35,186 nucleotides of DNA, from assembly GCA_910580045.1 (NCBI GenBank), contig CAJTXF010000010.1, positions 25,787 to 60,972 on the forward strand, read 5' to 3'. The notes under the pieces were generated by a model that was given only the letters and a program-made list of their open reading frames with translations, ran no database searches and was not told where the DNA came from. The DNA is from an uncultured Eubacteriales bacterium. GTDB lineage: Bacteria; Bacillota; Clostridia; Oscillospirales; Acutalibacteraceae. Position numbers and translations under genes: made by a program. Positions 15,029-22,577 of this stretch are shown piece after piece (within the stretch, counting starts at the first letter, position 1; each line of letters starts with the position of its first letter).

Positions 15029-15709
15029 TTATCCCTTCTCCTGGCGGCGCTGGAGCCTGCGCCAGTTGTAGTAGGTATAGCTGTCGTTTACCAGAAACAC
15101 ACCAAAGCACACCACTACCGCCCAGGTGCCCGAGTCCCCCGCCAGCAGCCAGAGAGCGATAAGCACGCCGTCATTCGCCGCATAGGCCAAGGCGAACAGG
15201 GGGCTGCGCAGATAGGTCAGCGCCACGGCCAGAAAGCTGGTTGCCACGCTGATTGTGCTGAGGGGCAGGTTTGCCGTGCCGCAGGCTTTGAGAATATAGT
15301 AGAACAGTCCCGTCACCAGCAGGGTGAGCAGCAGGATGAGTACAGCAGCCCTCTTGCTCAGCCGGGCGATATGGACCTGGGCCCGCTGGCCCTGATAGGG
15401 ATTCTTCACCCAGGAAATCAGGGCCAGAACGGACATGGGCCCAGTCATGCCCAGATAGGCGAACATCTCCCCATAGTAGCGGGCAGAGAAGGAGATTATC
15501 CCATACAGGATGCTGAAAACCACCATGAGCAGAGGGCCAACAGGGTTTGCCTTGGCATTGAAGAGCAGAGAGGTCACCCCCGTCAGGGAGGCAATCAGGG
15601 TCAGCGGCCCGCCGCCGGGAAAGAGCCGGGCGCTGGCCAGGATAAGGAGCACCGAGCTCAGCCAGAGGGCCTTCTCAGCGGGAGTAAAATAGCGGAACAG
15701 CTTTTTCAT
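15029..15709 (-). CDS. pnuC: PnuC-type vitamin transporter
   Basis: A 226-residue membrane protein with about seven or eight hydrophobic segments and the family motifs TSLLFNAKANPVGPLLMV near residues 45-62 and VVVCFGVFLVNDSYTYYNW near the C terminus. PnuC proteins import nicotinamide riboside by facilitated diffusion; sister groups carry thiamine or riboflavin, so the substrate is inferred. The ATG at 15709 has TAAGGAGG 7 nt upstream. The leader carries a terminator/antiterminator pair (15750-15826), which suggests control by a small molecule related to the transported vitamin. Confidence 0.9.
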   Translation of the reverse strand: MKKLFRYFTPAEKALWLSSVLLILASARLFPGGGPLTLIASLTGVTSLLFNAKANPVGPLLMVVFSILYGIISFSARYYGEMFAYLGMTGPMSVLALISWVKNPYQGQRAQVHIARLSKRAAVLILLLTLLVTGLFYYILKACGTANLPLSTISVATSFLAVALTYLRSPLFALAYAANDGVLIALWLLAGDSGTWAVVVCFGVFLVNDSYTYYNWRRLQRRQEKG

Positions 15710-15749
15710 AAAGAACCTCCTTACTATTTGAAAAACAGAGGAGAGAAAC

Positions 15750-15830
15750 AAAAAAAGCATCCCGGCACATCTTCAAAAACCTAACGATGTGCCAGAATGC
15801 TTTCGCATCCACTGCCCGGTGGCAGGTATT
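15750..15830 (-). promoter_or_regulatory. Candidate riboswitch / attenuator upstream of pnuC
   Basis: Read on the minus strand: CTGCC and GGCAG (15821-15825 / 15812-15816) form a hairpin that can form a pseudoknot-like alternative through CCAC and GTGG (15819-15822 / 15809-15812). Next, GGATGC-GAAA-GCATTC (15810-15795) is a tetraloop hairpin. Its 3' arm GCATTC (15795-15800) also belongs to a long terminator stem, 15786-15800 with 15757-15771, followed by seven U (15750-15756). The two folds exclude each other, the hallmark of transcription attenuation. I do not see TPP, FMN or T-box core motifs. Confidence 0.65.
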
Positions 15831-15908
15831 CAACATTTTCTTAATACTAACTCATTTCTTGTTTTCTCTGCCCTGCGGGTGAGAAAAATAAATATGTAGT
15901 TTTAGGTA

Positions 15909-16988
15909 TCAGTGAATGAGCCCGCTCACAATGTCTCCCATTTCCCTACAGCCCACCAGTTTGGCTCCGCAGGATTCGGTATAGATGTCTCGTGTCCTGG
16001 CCTGGGTGAGGGCCTTGGCTACCGCGTCTTCAATGGCCTGGGCGGCAGCGGGCTCGTTGAGGGAGTACCGCAGCAGCATGGCCACAGAGAGGATGGTTGC
16101 CAGGGGATTGGCCGCGTCCTGCCCGGCGATATCCGGGGCAGAGCCGTGAATGGGCTCATACAGGCCCAGCCCGCCCTCTCCCAGGCTGGCGGAGGCCAGC
16201 ATCCCAATGGAGCCGCTTATCATAGAGGCCTCATCGGAGAGGATGTCCCCAAACATGTTGGAGGTGACAATCACGTCAAACTGGCCGGGATTCCGCACCA
16301 GCTGCATGGCGGTGTTGTCCACATACAGATGGCTGACCGTCACCTCAGGATACTCCTTGGCCATCTCGTCCACCACGCTCCGCCACAGCCGGGAGCTGTC
16401 CAGCACGTTGGCCTTGTCCACACTGCACAGGCGCTTATCCCGCTTCATGGCCATGTCGAAAGCCACCCGGGCAATGCGCTCCACCTCGGGCACGCTGTAA
16501 CGCTCTGTGTCATAGGCGGACTTTATGCCATTCTGCTCCTCCGTGCCCCTGTCACCGAAGTAGATGCCGCCGGTGAGCTCCCGCACCACCATAATGTCCA
16601 GGCTGTCACCAATGATTTCCGGCTTCAGGGGAGAGGCGTCCCGCAGGGGGGCGAAAATAACGGCAGGGCGCAGATTGGCGTACAGGCCCAGGGCTTTGCG
16701 GATGCCCAGAAGTCCCTTCTCCGGGCGGTTATTGCCAGGCTGGCTGTCCCACTTGGGCCCGCCCACTGCCCCCAGCAGCACGGAGTCTGCGGCTTTACAG
16801 GCGTCAATGGTTTCCTGGGGCAGGGGCACGCCAGTGGCGTCAATAGCCGCGCCGCCCAACAGGGCATAGTCATAGGACACAGAGAATCCGTAGGCCTGGG
16901 CGGTTTTATTCAGAACCTGAATAGCCTGGTCCACAATCTCGGGGCCAATGCCGTCGCCCTTGAGCACGGCCAGCTTATAATTTTTCAT
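15909..16988 (-). CDS. leuB: 3-isopropylmalate dehydrogenase
   Basis: NAD-dependent oxidative decarboxylation of 3-isopropylmalate, the third step of leucine synthesis. The 359-residue product has GDGIGPEIV at residues 10-18, LLGAVGGPKWD, the ELTGGIYFG loop that separates LeuB from isocitrate dehydrogenase, the catalytic Lys/Asp segment DKANVLDSSRLWR, and the NAD-binding GSAPDIAGQ. Length fits. GGGAG lies about 9 nt before the ATG. It stands alone, without leuA, leuC or leuD beside it. Confidence 0.98.
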   Translation of the reverse strand: MKNYKLAVLKGDGIGPEIVDQAIQVLNKTAQAYGFSVSYDYALLGGAAIDATGVPLPQETIDACKAADSVLLGAVGGPKWDSQPGNNRPEKGLLGIRKALGLYANLRPAVIFAPLRDASPLKPEIIGDSLDIMVVRELTGGIYFGDRGTEEQNGIKSAYDTERYSVPEVERIARVAFDMAMKRDKRLCSVDKANVLDSSRLWRSVVDEMAKEYPEVTVSHLYVDNTAMQLVRNPGQFDVIVTSNMFGDILSDEASMISGSIGMLASASLGEGGLGLYEPIHGSAPDIAGQDAANPLATILSVAMLLRYSLNEPAAAQAIEDAVAKALTQARTRDIYTESCGAKLVGCREMGDIVSGLIH

Positions 16989-17025
16989 GGCGAAGACTCC
17001 CTTTTCAATGATATCTTTCCTTGAG

Positions 17026-17055
17026 ATTCTATCACAATCCGCCCCTCAGTGTCAA
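17026..17055 (-). promoter_or_regulatory. leuB promoter
   Basis: On the minus strand TTGACA (17050-17055), 18 nt, TAGAAT (17026-17031), about 35 nt upstream of the ATG. The leader is too short for a T-box. CACGCC and GGCGTG further upstream (about 17057-17090) form a 6-bp stem with a long loop. Confidence 0.8.
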
Positions 17056-17188
17056 GCACGCCAGCCCTTATTTGGCAATTCCCGGCGTGATTCCTGGAGG
17101 GGGGCTCTGAAAGCCGGATACTGCTGCACAAAAGGGGGGGTGCCGGTGCGTTTCTTTTAGAGTGTGAGAACTCCAGTTTGGATTTTTA

Positions 17189-17932
17189 CTATATCCACTT
17201 GGATATGTCTGTCACAAAGGCATAGGGATTGCTGCGCATCTCCATCAGCCCCACTGCCAGCAGGGCCCGGGCGTCTATCAGGTACCCATTGGCGCCCAGC
17301 AGCTTGCCCCGCCGGATGTCCGGCTCTTCCAGCATGTCTCCAATCCGCTGGAACTCCTGTCCCCAGCCAAACTCATCGCTGCCGGGATAGGTCCGCTCCT
17401 GCCCGTCCAGCAGGAAGGTCCTGGGCGGCGCGGGGCGAATCCAGGGGGGCTGGACAATGTCCTCTATCCCGTGCATAAAGGTGCAGCTCTCTAAGATATC
17501 CCCAATAAACAGCAGCCTGCCTCCCACAACTGCCAGCTGCATAAAGGGGGAGTGGGGCCCCACAGCAGTGTCATCCATGGCGTGTCCCACAGTGAGCCGG
17601 TGGGCCAGCCGTCCCCGGGCGCAAACCGAGTGGGTGGGGTGAAGGCTCCGCTCCACCCCGGGCAGCTTCCAGAAGGTTCCTGGCAGAAGCCCCACACAGG
17701 GCGGGGTATCGGCAGAGCTGAACACCGGATGTTCGCTGGTCACGTTCTCATAGGTCAGCGCAGGCATCAGCAGGGTGCCCTCTGGGCCCAAAGCTGCCTG
17801 CAGGCAGCCAATCACCTGCTCTGGGGTAAGGGTTGTATTCAGTGCTTTCATAGAGGAGTGCACAAGCAGCGCATCCCCCTGCTGCACACCCAGCGCGGTC
17901 AAATCCTGTTGAAGCTGCTCCATTTCTGTCAT
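17189..17932 (-). CDS. AAC(3)-family N-acetyltransferase
   Basis: A 247-residue acetyl-CoA-dependent acetyltransferase of the aminoglycoside 3-N-acetyltransferase (Antibiotic_NAT) family. Visible motifs are DALLVHSSMKAL near the start, GTLLMPALTYE, RSLHPTHSVCARG, and the catalytic-His segment SCTFMHGIED. Many chromosomal members, such as Bacillus YokD, have no proven drug target, so resistance should not be assumed. AAGGAG lies 8 nt before the ATG. A possible promoter (TTGATT, 17 nt, TACCAT) lies near 17989-18017, and a perfect 12-bp palindrome CACCGGCCGGTG sits at 17970-17981 in the leader. No resistance or mobile genes surround it. Confidence 0.88.
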   Translation of the reverse strand: MTEMEQLQQDLTALGVQQGDALLVHSSMKALNTTLTPEQVIGCLQAALGPEGTLLMPALTYENVTSEHPVFSSADTPPCVGLLPGTFWKLPGVERSLHPTHSVCARGRLAHRLTVGHAMDDTAVGPHSPFMQLAVVGGRLLFIGDILESCTFMHGIEDIVQPPWIRPAPPRTFLLDGQERTYPGSDEFGWGQEFQRIGDMLEEPDIRRGKLLGANGYLIDARALLAVGLMEMRSNPYAFVTDISKWI

Positions 17933-18200
17933 GGCAAATCTCCTTCTCAGCCAAAGGCTGTTTTGATTTCACCGGCCGGTGTGGAAACATGGTAACAAAT
18001 TGAAAGAGCAAAATCAAGAGTAATTTCAAAATTTTTTGGGAGATTGTAAAAACTGCTTAGTCCCCGCCAAATGATGTCTGTCCTGATACTGGCTGGCTGC
18101 TGGGATTGGGGAAAAGCATACCTTTTTGCAATCCTCCGCATATCCCGGCCCAGCTGAGGAAATGCTATTCATGCAAAAATATCTGTGCGGGAGGCGCAAT

Positions 18201-18407
18201 ATGGCGGGAAGAAAACGCGGCAAAAAATCTTTTGACTATCATGAGCACGACACACCTTTTGAGGAGCAGCTTCCGGGGACATCCAATGTAGCCTCAGCCA
18301 ATGAGTGCACAGGCCTGATGCCTCGGGCTCCCCAAAGCCGGGAGGAGCTGGAAAATTACCAGGCCCTGTCCTCTATGGCAATTCCCCATCAAAAGGCCAA
18401 AAAGTAA
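18201..18407 (+). CDS. Small hypothetical protein
   Basis: A 68-residue soluble, basic-to-acidic protein starting MAGRKRGKKSFDYHEHD. The segment NECTGLMPRAPQSREELENY resembles a CTGLIP-type motif I associate with small uncharacterised clostridial proteins; this is recollection rather than a tested match. GGGAGG lies 6 nt before the ATG at 18201, a better start than the upstream in-frame ATGs at 18126 and 18171. It is followed at once by a strong terminator. The 17933-18200 gap holds the divergent acetyltransferase promoter and nothing else recognised. Confidence 0.7.
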   Translation: MAGRKRGKKSFDYHEHDTPFEEQLPGTSNVASANECTGLMPRAPQSREELENYQALSSMAIPHQKAKK

Positions 18408-18409
18408 AA

Positions 18410-18445
18410 GGACAGGCTGTTCCCCTTTGGAACAGCCTGTCCTTC
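18410..18445. terminator. Bidirectional terminator between convergent genes
   Basis: Perfect 14-bp stem (GGACAGGCTGTTCC at 18410-18423 with 18429-18442), loop of 5 nt, flanked by TTCTTTAT on the plus strand and by TTTTACTTTTTGG on the minus strand. Confidence 0.95.
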
Positions 18446-18456
18446 TTTATATGCTT

Positions 18457-18861
18457 TTATACATAGTATGGGTTTGGCTTGAAGAGAAGGACAATAAAGT
18501 CAATCAGGACCCCAATCCCAAACAGCCCCAAAGTGAATATGTACAGGACTCCCATACCAATTTTTCCCTCATAGAACTTATGGATTCCCAGAAATCCCAG
18601 GAAAAAGCACAACAGCAGGGCTGTCCACTTGTCTTTTGGTTTTGCGGCCATGAAAGCGCCATTCATATTGGTGTTTGTATTTGTGTTGGTATTGTTGATG
18701 ACTACCTGGGGCTGAGCGGCCTGGGGCTGGTTCAGCTGCTCTACCTGCCGGCCGCACAGGGTGCACACCACCGCGTCCGCCGGAATCTACCCGCCGCAGT
18801 GCCGGCAATATTTTGTGGGCTGCTGGCCTGGGGGATTCTGGGTGTTTTGCTCCACATCCAT
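18457..18861 (-). pseudogene. TM2-domain zinc-ribbon protein interrupted by an amber codon
   Basis: The intact frame starts at ATG 18861, with AAGGAG 7 nt upstream, and reads MDVEQNTQNPPGQQPTKYC, RHCGG, then TAG at 18787-18789, then IPADAVVCTLCGRQ in the same frame. The Cys pairs CRHC and CTLC on either side of the stop form a zinc ribbon, so the TAG replaces what was probably a Lys codon (AAG). After an NT-repeat linker (NNTNTNTNTN), residues from about 95 on are a TM2 domain with FFLGFLGIHKFYEGKIGMG and LGLFGIGVLIDFI. A good promoter remains at 18939-18967. Restart at GTG 18771 would make a 104-aa protein lacking half of the ribbon. Confidence 0.85.
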
Positions 18862-18938
18862 CCAATCACTCCTTCTGTGTTTGTGTCTTTGCGTATACTT
18901 TTTGAAAGATAAGCGTGCAAAGCCGCTTTCTTTCAGAA

Positions 18939-18967
18939 AGTATAGCACAGCTTGCGGAGTTTGTCAA
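18939..18967 (-). promoter_or_regulatory. Promoter of the TM2/zinc-ribbon gene
   Basis: On the minus strand TTGACA (18962-18967), 17 nt, TATACT (18939-18944). Confidence 0.85.
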
Positions 18968-18985
18968 ATTAAATTATCTTTTTGT

Positions 18986-18999
18986 GATAATTCATTATC
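18986..18999. promoter_or_regulatory. Palindrome between divergent TM2 and XRE genes
   Basis: GATAAT-TC-ATTATC is a perfect dyad with 6-bp arms. It lies about 20 nt behind the TM2 -35 box and just ahead of a TATAAT (19012-19017) that may serve the XRE gene at 19041. It is a candidate operator for that XRE protein. Confidence 0.6.
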
Positions 19000-19040
19000 T
19001 GATTTCGAAAGATATAATTGACAACAGGGGAGGGATTCTG

Positions 19041-19346
19041 TTGGTCATCCGATTTGATGAGAGAATCAAGGCACTTCGGCTCAGCAGAGATATGACACAG
19101 ACTGAGCTTGCGCGGCTTATGACTGTGACCCGTTCCAGTGTCAATGCCTGGGAGATGGGAGTATCTGTCCCCACTGCAGCCAAGCTGGTGGAGCTCTCCC
19201 TGTTTTTCCATGTGTCCGCAGACTATCTGCTGGGGCTGAAGCAGGAGGAGACAGTCACACTGGACAGACTGGACAGTGAACAGAAAGCCATTATCTATTC
19301 CTTGCTGCTGCACTTTGAGAAGGAGAACTGCCAGCGCGGAGGGTAA
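19041..19346 (+). CDS. XRE-family transcriptional regulator
   Basis: A 101-residue protein: MVIRFDERIKALRLSRDM, then the helix-turn-helix MTQTELARLMTVTRSSVNAWE, then VSVPTAAKLVELSLFFHVSADYLLG, the usual Cro/CI layout (residues 5-65), and a helical tail. It starts with TTG at 19041, since GGGGAGGG lies 6 nt upstream; the frame is open to 18915 but that part is A/T-rich promoter DNA. Divergent from the broken TM2 gene; a palindrome lies between them. Confidence 0.9.
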   Translation: MVIRFDERIKALRLSRDMTQTELARLMTVTRSSVNAWEMGVSVPTAAKLVELSLFFHVSADYLLGLKQEETVTLDRLDSEQKAIIYSLLLHFEKENCQRGG

Positions 19347-19359
19347 AAAGAGCGCAAAA

Positions 19360-19397
19360 AGGCCGCCCCGCTTTCAAAACGGAGCGGCCTGCTTTTT
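19360..19397. terminator. Bidirectional terminator
   Basis: AGGCCGC (19360-19366) pairs with GCGGCCT (19384-19390), with an inner CCG/CGG pair, followed on the plus strand by GCTTTTTG and on the minus strand by TTTTTGCGC. It separates the XRE gene from the convergent hypothetical gene. Confidence 0.9.
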
Positions 19398-19401
19398 GTG
19401 C

Positions 19402-19713
19402 TCAGGCGGACAGGGCCTTGTTCAGCCAGGCCTCGGCAATATCCAGGGCCAGATAAAGCCCATCCTTTTCGCTGGTTTTCACAATCTGCTTGCGCGTGCG
19501 AATCTCAGGGTCCGTATACATCAGCTGGACGGATACCTTATCCGCCACCTCCAAGGCGCCGACAGTCTTTTTGGACTTAATGTCCAGTTTGACCACGTAC
19601 TTGTCGGCCATGCTGCCATAGTAGATGGTATCCCCGCTGCGCACCAGGGGCTTGCCCTTGTAAGAGGGGAAGCCCTGCTCCTGCTGGGGGGCCTTTGCTT
19701 TCTGCTCGCTCAT
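19402..19713 (-). CDS. Small hypothetical protein
   Basis: A 103-residue soluble protein. The first 15 residues are polar (MSEQKAKAPQQEQG); the remainder looks folded, with GDTIYYGSMADKYVVKLDI, KTVGALEVADKVSVQLMYTD and a C-terminal helix. No family recognised. The ribosome binding site is weak (GGTGA 4 nt before the ATG). It is read in the same direction as ireB, 60 nt downstream of it, so the two may be co-transcribed. Confidence 0.7.
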   Translation of the reverse strand: MSEQKAKAPQQEQGFPSYKGKPLVRSGDTIYYGSMADKYVVKLDIKSKKTVGALEVADKVSVQLMYTDPEIRTRKQIVKTSEKDGLYLALDIAEAWLNKALSA

Positions 19714-19773
19714 CCAGTCACCACGCTTCCAAGATATATTTGTTTTGGGGAATCGAGCCTGCTGAAAAGGCTC

Positions 19774-20028
19774 TTATTCTCCCAGATAGCTCCGCACCAT
19801 GGCCTTGAGCAGCTCATCCCGGTCCACCCGGCGGATGAGGCTGCGGGCATTGTTGTGGGTCGTGATATAGGTGGGGTCCTCTGACAGCAGATAGCCCACG
19901 ATTTGGCTGATGGGATTATAACCCTTTTCCTTCAGCGCGTCGTAGACAGTGAGAAGGATACGCTTCATATCCGCTTCACGCAGCTCGTCAAGGGAAAAGG
20001 TTATGGTATTGTTGTGGTCGTCCGGCAT
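19774..20028 (-). CDS. ireB: IreB family regulatory phosphoprotein
   Basis: An 84-residue protein of the IreB/UPF0297 (YrzL) family. IreB in Enterococcus is phosphorylated by the PASTA kinase IreK on N-terminal threonines and adjusts cephalosporin tolerance and cell-wall growth; here NNTITFSL offers a threonine in the same region. Family core: ILLTVYDALKEKGYNPISQIVGYLLS, DPTYITTHNNARSLIR and DRDELLKAMVRSYL. The ATG at 20028 is preferred because GGAGG lies 8 nt upstream; a GTG at 20037 falls inside that site. It is not next to ruvX or alaS as in many Firmicutes. Confidence 0.95.
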   Translation of the reverse strand: MPDDHNNTITFSLDELREADMKRILLTVYDALKEKGYNPISQIVGYLLSEDPTYITTHNNARSLIRRVDRDELLKAMVRSYLGE

Positions 20029-20072
20029 CGCTGCCACCTCCGTTCTTTGTGGAGTTGTATGGTAATAATACT

Positions 20073-20101
20073 ATCATACCCGAAACCCGGGGGAAATGCA
20101 A
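20073..20101 (-). promoter_or_regulatory. ireB promoter
   Basis: On the minus strand TTGCAT (20096-20101), 17 nt, TATGAT (20073-20078). Confidence 0.75.
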
Positions 20102-20118
20102 GGCTTTTTTTCGCGGCC

Positions 20119-22482
20119 TTAGCCTCTCAGTGCCGCGCCCGCCGCGCTGAGCTTTGCCACAATGCTGTCCACCACCGGCTGCACCTCTTCTTTGGAGAGG
20201 GTCTTTTCCCGAGAGGAGAACGCGAGCCGCAGGGTCAGGCTCTTCTTTCCGTTCTGCTCAAAGCTGTCAATCAGGCTCACATCCTTGAGGGTTTCCCCAG
20301 CCCCGGCCCAGGCAGCCTCCATATCTGCAAAGCGCATCCCCTCCGGCACCAGAAGGGACAAGTCCATATCAATGCCTGGGAACCGGGAAGGCTCCTGATA
20401 GATTAGCTCCTGGCCCTCCAGGGCAGCGAAAGTGTCCATGTCCAGCTGCACGCAGACCACGGCCGCCTTGCTGTCAATGTTCCGCAGCACAGAGGGAATC
20501 ACTGTGCACAGCCAGCCCAGGGGCTGGCCTTTGCCCAGTATAGCGGCAGTGTTCCTGGGGTGCTGCCAGCTGTACTGGGGCGTACAGTTGGCCAGCTCCA
20601 GCTTGATGCCTTTAACGCTCTGCCCCAGAGCTTTTACTATCTCAATGGCCTGTAGATACAGCTCCCGCTCCGGTGTGGTGCGGCTGAACAGGGCAATGCC
20701 CAGCTTCTTTCGCTCATTGCACAGGCCGTCCTCTTTCAAGCCCTCTGCCGTCCGGCCAATCTCGAACACGCCGAATGCAGGGGCAAAGCTCCGGTTCTCC
20801 TGGAGAACCGAGAGCAGGGTGGGACCCATGCTTCTGCGCAGGGTCTCGTGGTCCGGGGTCTGGGCGTTGAGGAGCTTCACGTTCTCGTCCAGGGCGATGC
20901 CCAGCCCCTTGCATTTCTTGGCGTCAGACCAGATATAAGAGTGGACCTCGTGCAGGCCATAGGTTTTCACCAGAAGGTCCTTAGCCAGGCCGTCTGCCCG
21001 GGCACCCGGGGATTTGCGCTGGGGATACAGAGGGCTCATGGTGGTGGAGATATTGAAATTGTCATACCCATATATCCGGGTAATCTCCTCAATAATATCC
21101 GCCTTGATGGTCACGTCCTTGGTGGCACGCCAGCTGGGCACCTGCACTGTGAAGCTGTCCCCCTGCTGCTGGGCCCCAAAGCCCAGGGCGTGCAGGGTGG
21201 CAAGAATCCGCTCCCCAGTGATTTCAATGCCAGTGTACCTGTCCACATAGGCCTGATCAAAGCTCAGCTCCACCTGGGGGTAATGCTTCACATACACATC
21301 CGTCATCCGGGAAATGATTTGGACATCCGAATCCACATCCAGCAGCAGCTTCATGAACCGCTGGATGGCGGTATCAGTCATCTCCGGGTCCAGGGTCTTC
21401 TCATAGCGCATGGAGGCATCTGTACGAAGGCCCAGCCGAGTAGAGGATTTGCGCACACTGGCCCCGTCGAAATTGGCAGACTCCAGCAGCAGGCTGTCCG
21501 TATTGTCCTCTATCTCAGAGTCCAGTCCGCCCATAATACCCGCCACGGCCACAGGCTCCCCCTTAGAGCAAATCATCAGGGTGTTTTCGTCCATGCTGCG
21601 CTCCACGCCGTCCAGGGTGGTGAAGGAGAAGGGCGCGCCAAAGCGCTTTACCTGGATAGAGTCCACCTTCGCGCAGTCAAAGGCGTGCATGGGCTGGCCC
21701 ATCTCCAGCATCAGATAGTTGGTCAAATCCGCCAGCAGGTTGATGGCCCTGCTGCCGCAGTAGAACAGGCGGATACGCATCTCCACTGGGCTGATTTTCT
21801 TTGTGATATTCCGCACCTTGAGGCCCGTATAGCGCAGGCACAGCTCTGTGTCCTCCACCTGGATGTCAATGGGGGGCAGGCTGTCGAACTGCTCTAAAGA
21901 AACTGTTTCAAGAGGTTTCAGCTCCCGGCCGGTCAGGGCGGCAAACTCCCGGGCAATGCCATAGTGGCCCCACAAATCAGGCCGGTTGGTCAGGGACTTG
22001 TTGTCCACCTCGAACACAGTGTCTTTAATGGGGTAAATCTCTGTGATGTCCCGGCCCACCGGGGCGTCCTCAGGCAGCTCCATCAGGCCGGAGTGGTCAG
22101 CAGAGATGCCCAGTTCTTTCTCAGAGCAGCACATGCCGTGGCTCTCATATCCGGCAATGACAGCGGTTTTTATCTCCTGCCCGGCCACCATGCCCCCCTC
22201 TTTTACGAAGGGGACAATCAGGCCCTCCCGCACATTGGGGGCGCCGCAGACCACGTCGTAAATCTTATCGCCGCCATCCACCTTCAGCAGGTGGAGCTTC
22301 TTGGAGTCAGGATGGTTTTCTATAGAGAGAATTTTGCCAGCCACCACGTCCCGCAAATCCCGGCCCATCTCCACAACCTCCTCCACCTCTGCGGTGGAGA
22401 GGGTGAAGCGCTGGATTAACCCGGGCAAATCCAGGCCGGACAAGTCCACAAAATCCCCAATCCAGTTCATTGAGATTAACAT
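20119..22482 (-). CDS. pheT: Phenylalanyl-tRNA synthetase beta subunit
   Basis: Beta subunit of the alpha2-beta2 enzyme that charges tRNA-Phe. The 787-residue protein has an N-terminal tRNA-binding (EMAP-like) domain (about 40-150, with HPDSKKLHLLKVD and VCGAPNVREG), B3/B4 editing region, B5 domain (about 405-480), the core domain, and a C-terminal ferredoxin-fold anticodon-binding domain (about 695-787, with SRFPGIDMDLSLLVPEG). Length is normal. AAGGAAAA lies before the ATG. It is separated from pheS by an unrelated-looking 91-aa gene and about 95 nt of spacer with a hairpin. Confidence 0.98.
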   Translation of the reverse strand: MLISMNWIGDFVDLSGLDLPGLIQRFTLSTAEVEEVVEMGRDLRDVVAGKILSIENHPDSKKLHLLKVDGGDKIYDVVCGAPNVREGLIVPFVKEGGMVAGQEIKTAVIAGYESHGMCCSEKELGISADHSGLMELPEDAPVGRDITEIYPIKDTVFEVDNKSLTNRPDLWGHYGIAREFAALTGRELKPLETVSLEQFDSLPPIDIQVEDTELCLRYTGLKVRNITKKISPVEMRIRLFYCGSRAINLLADLTNYLMLEMGQPMHAFDCAKVDSIQVKRFGAPFSFTTLDGVERSMDENTLMICSKGEPVAVAGIMGGLDSEIEDNTDSLLLESANFDGASVRKSSTRLGLRTDASMRYEKTLDPEMTDTAIQRFMKLLLDVDSDVQIISRMTDVYVKHYPQVELSFDQAYVDRYTGIEITGERILATLHALGFGAQQQGDSFTVQVPSWRATKDVTIKADIIEEITRIYGYDNFNISTTMSPLYPQRKSPGARADGLAKDLLVKTYGLHEVHSYIWSDAKKCKGLGIALDENVKLLNAQTPDHETLRRSMGPTLLSVLQENRSFAPAFGVFEIGRTAEGLKEDGLCNERKKLGIALFSRTTPERELYLQAIEIVKALGQSVKGIKLELANCTPQYSWQHPRNTAAILGKGQPLGWLCTVIPSVLRNIDSKAAVVCVQLDMDTFAALEGQELIYQEPSRFPGIDMDLSLLVPEGMRFADMEAAWAGAGETLKDVSLIDSFEQNGKKSLTLRLAFSSREKTLSKEEVQPVVDSIVAKLSAAGAALRG

Positions 22483-22537
22483 AGTTTTCCTTCTTTCCTC
22501 ACTTCATGTATCGAAATGAATGACTGTCATATCTAAG

Positions 22538-22569
22538 GCAGCATTGCGCAATCTTTGAGGGATGCTGCC
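22538..22569. repeat. Hairpin between the 91-aa ORF and pheT
   Basis: GGCAGCAT (22538-22545) pairs perfectly with ATGCTGCC (22562-22569); the loop contains the palindrome TTGCGCAA. No U-tract follows on the minus strand, so it may be a processing or stability element in the pheS-pheT transcript rather than a terminator. Confidence 0.6.
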
Positions 22570-22577
22570 CTGAAAAA

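Noticed and set aside
15860..15890. leuB terminator (TTTTCTC/GAGAAAA hairpin)
   Set aside because: A stem is present but no U-tract follows on the minus strand, so it is not called as a terminator.
20848..21897. 349-codon plus-strand ORF inside pheT
   Set aside because: Antisense to an unmistakable pheT; no start signal or recognisable domain.
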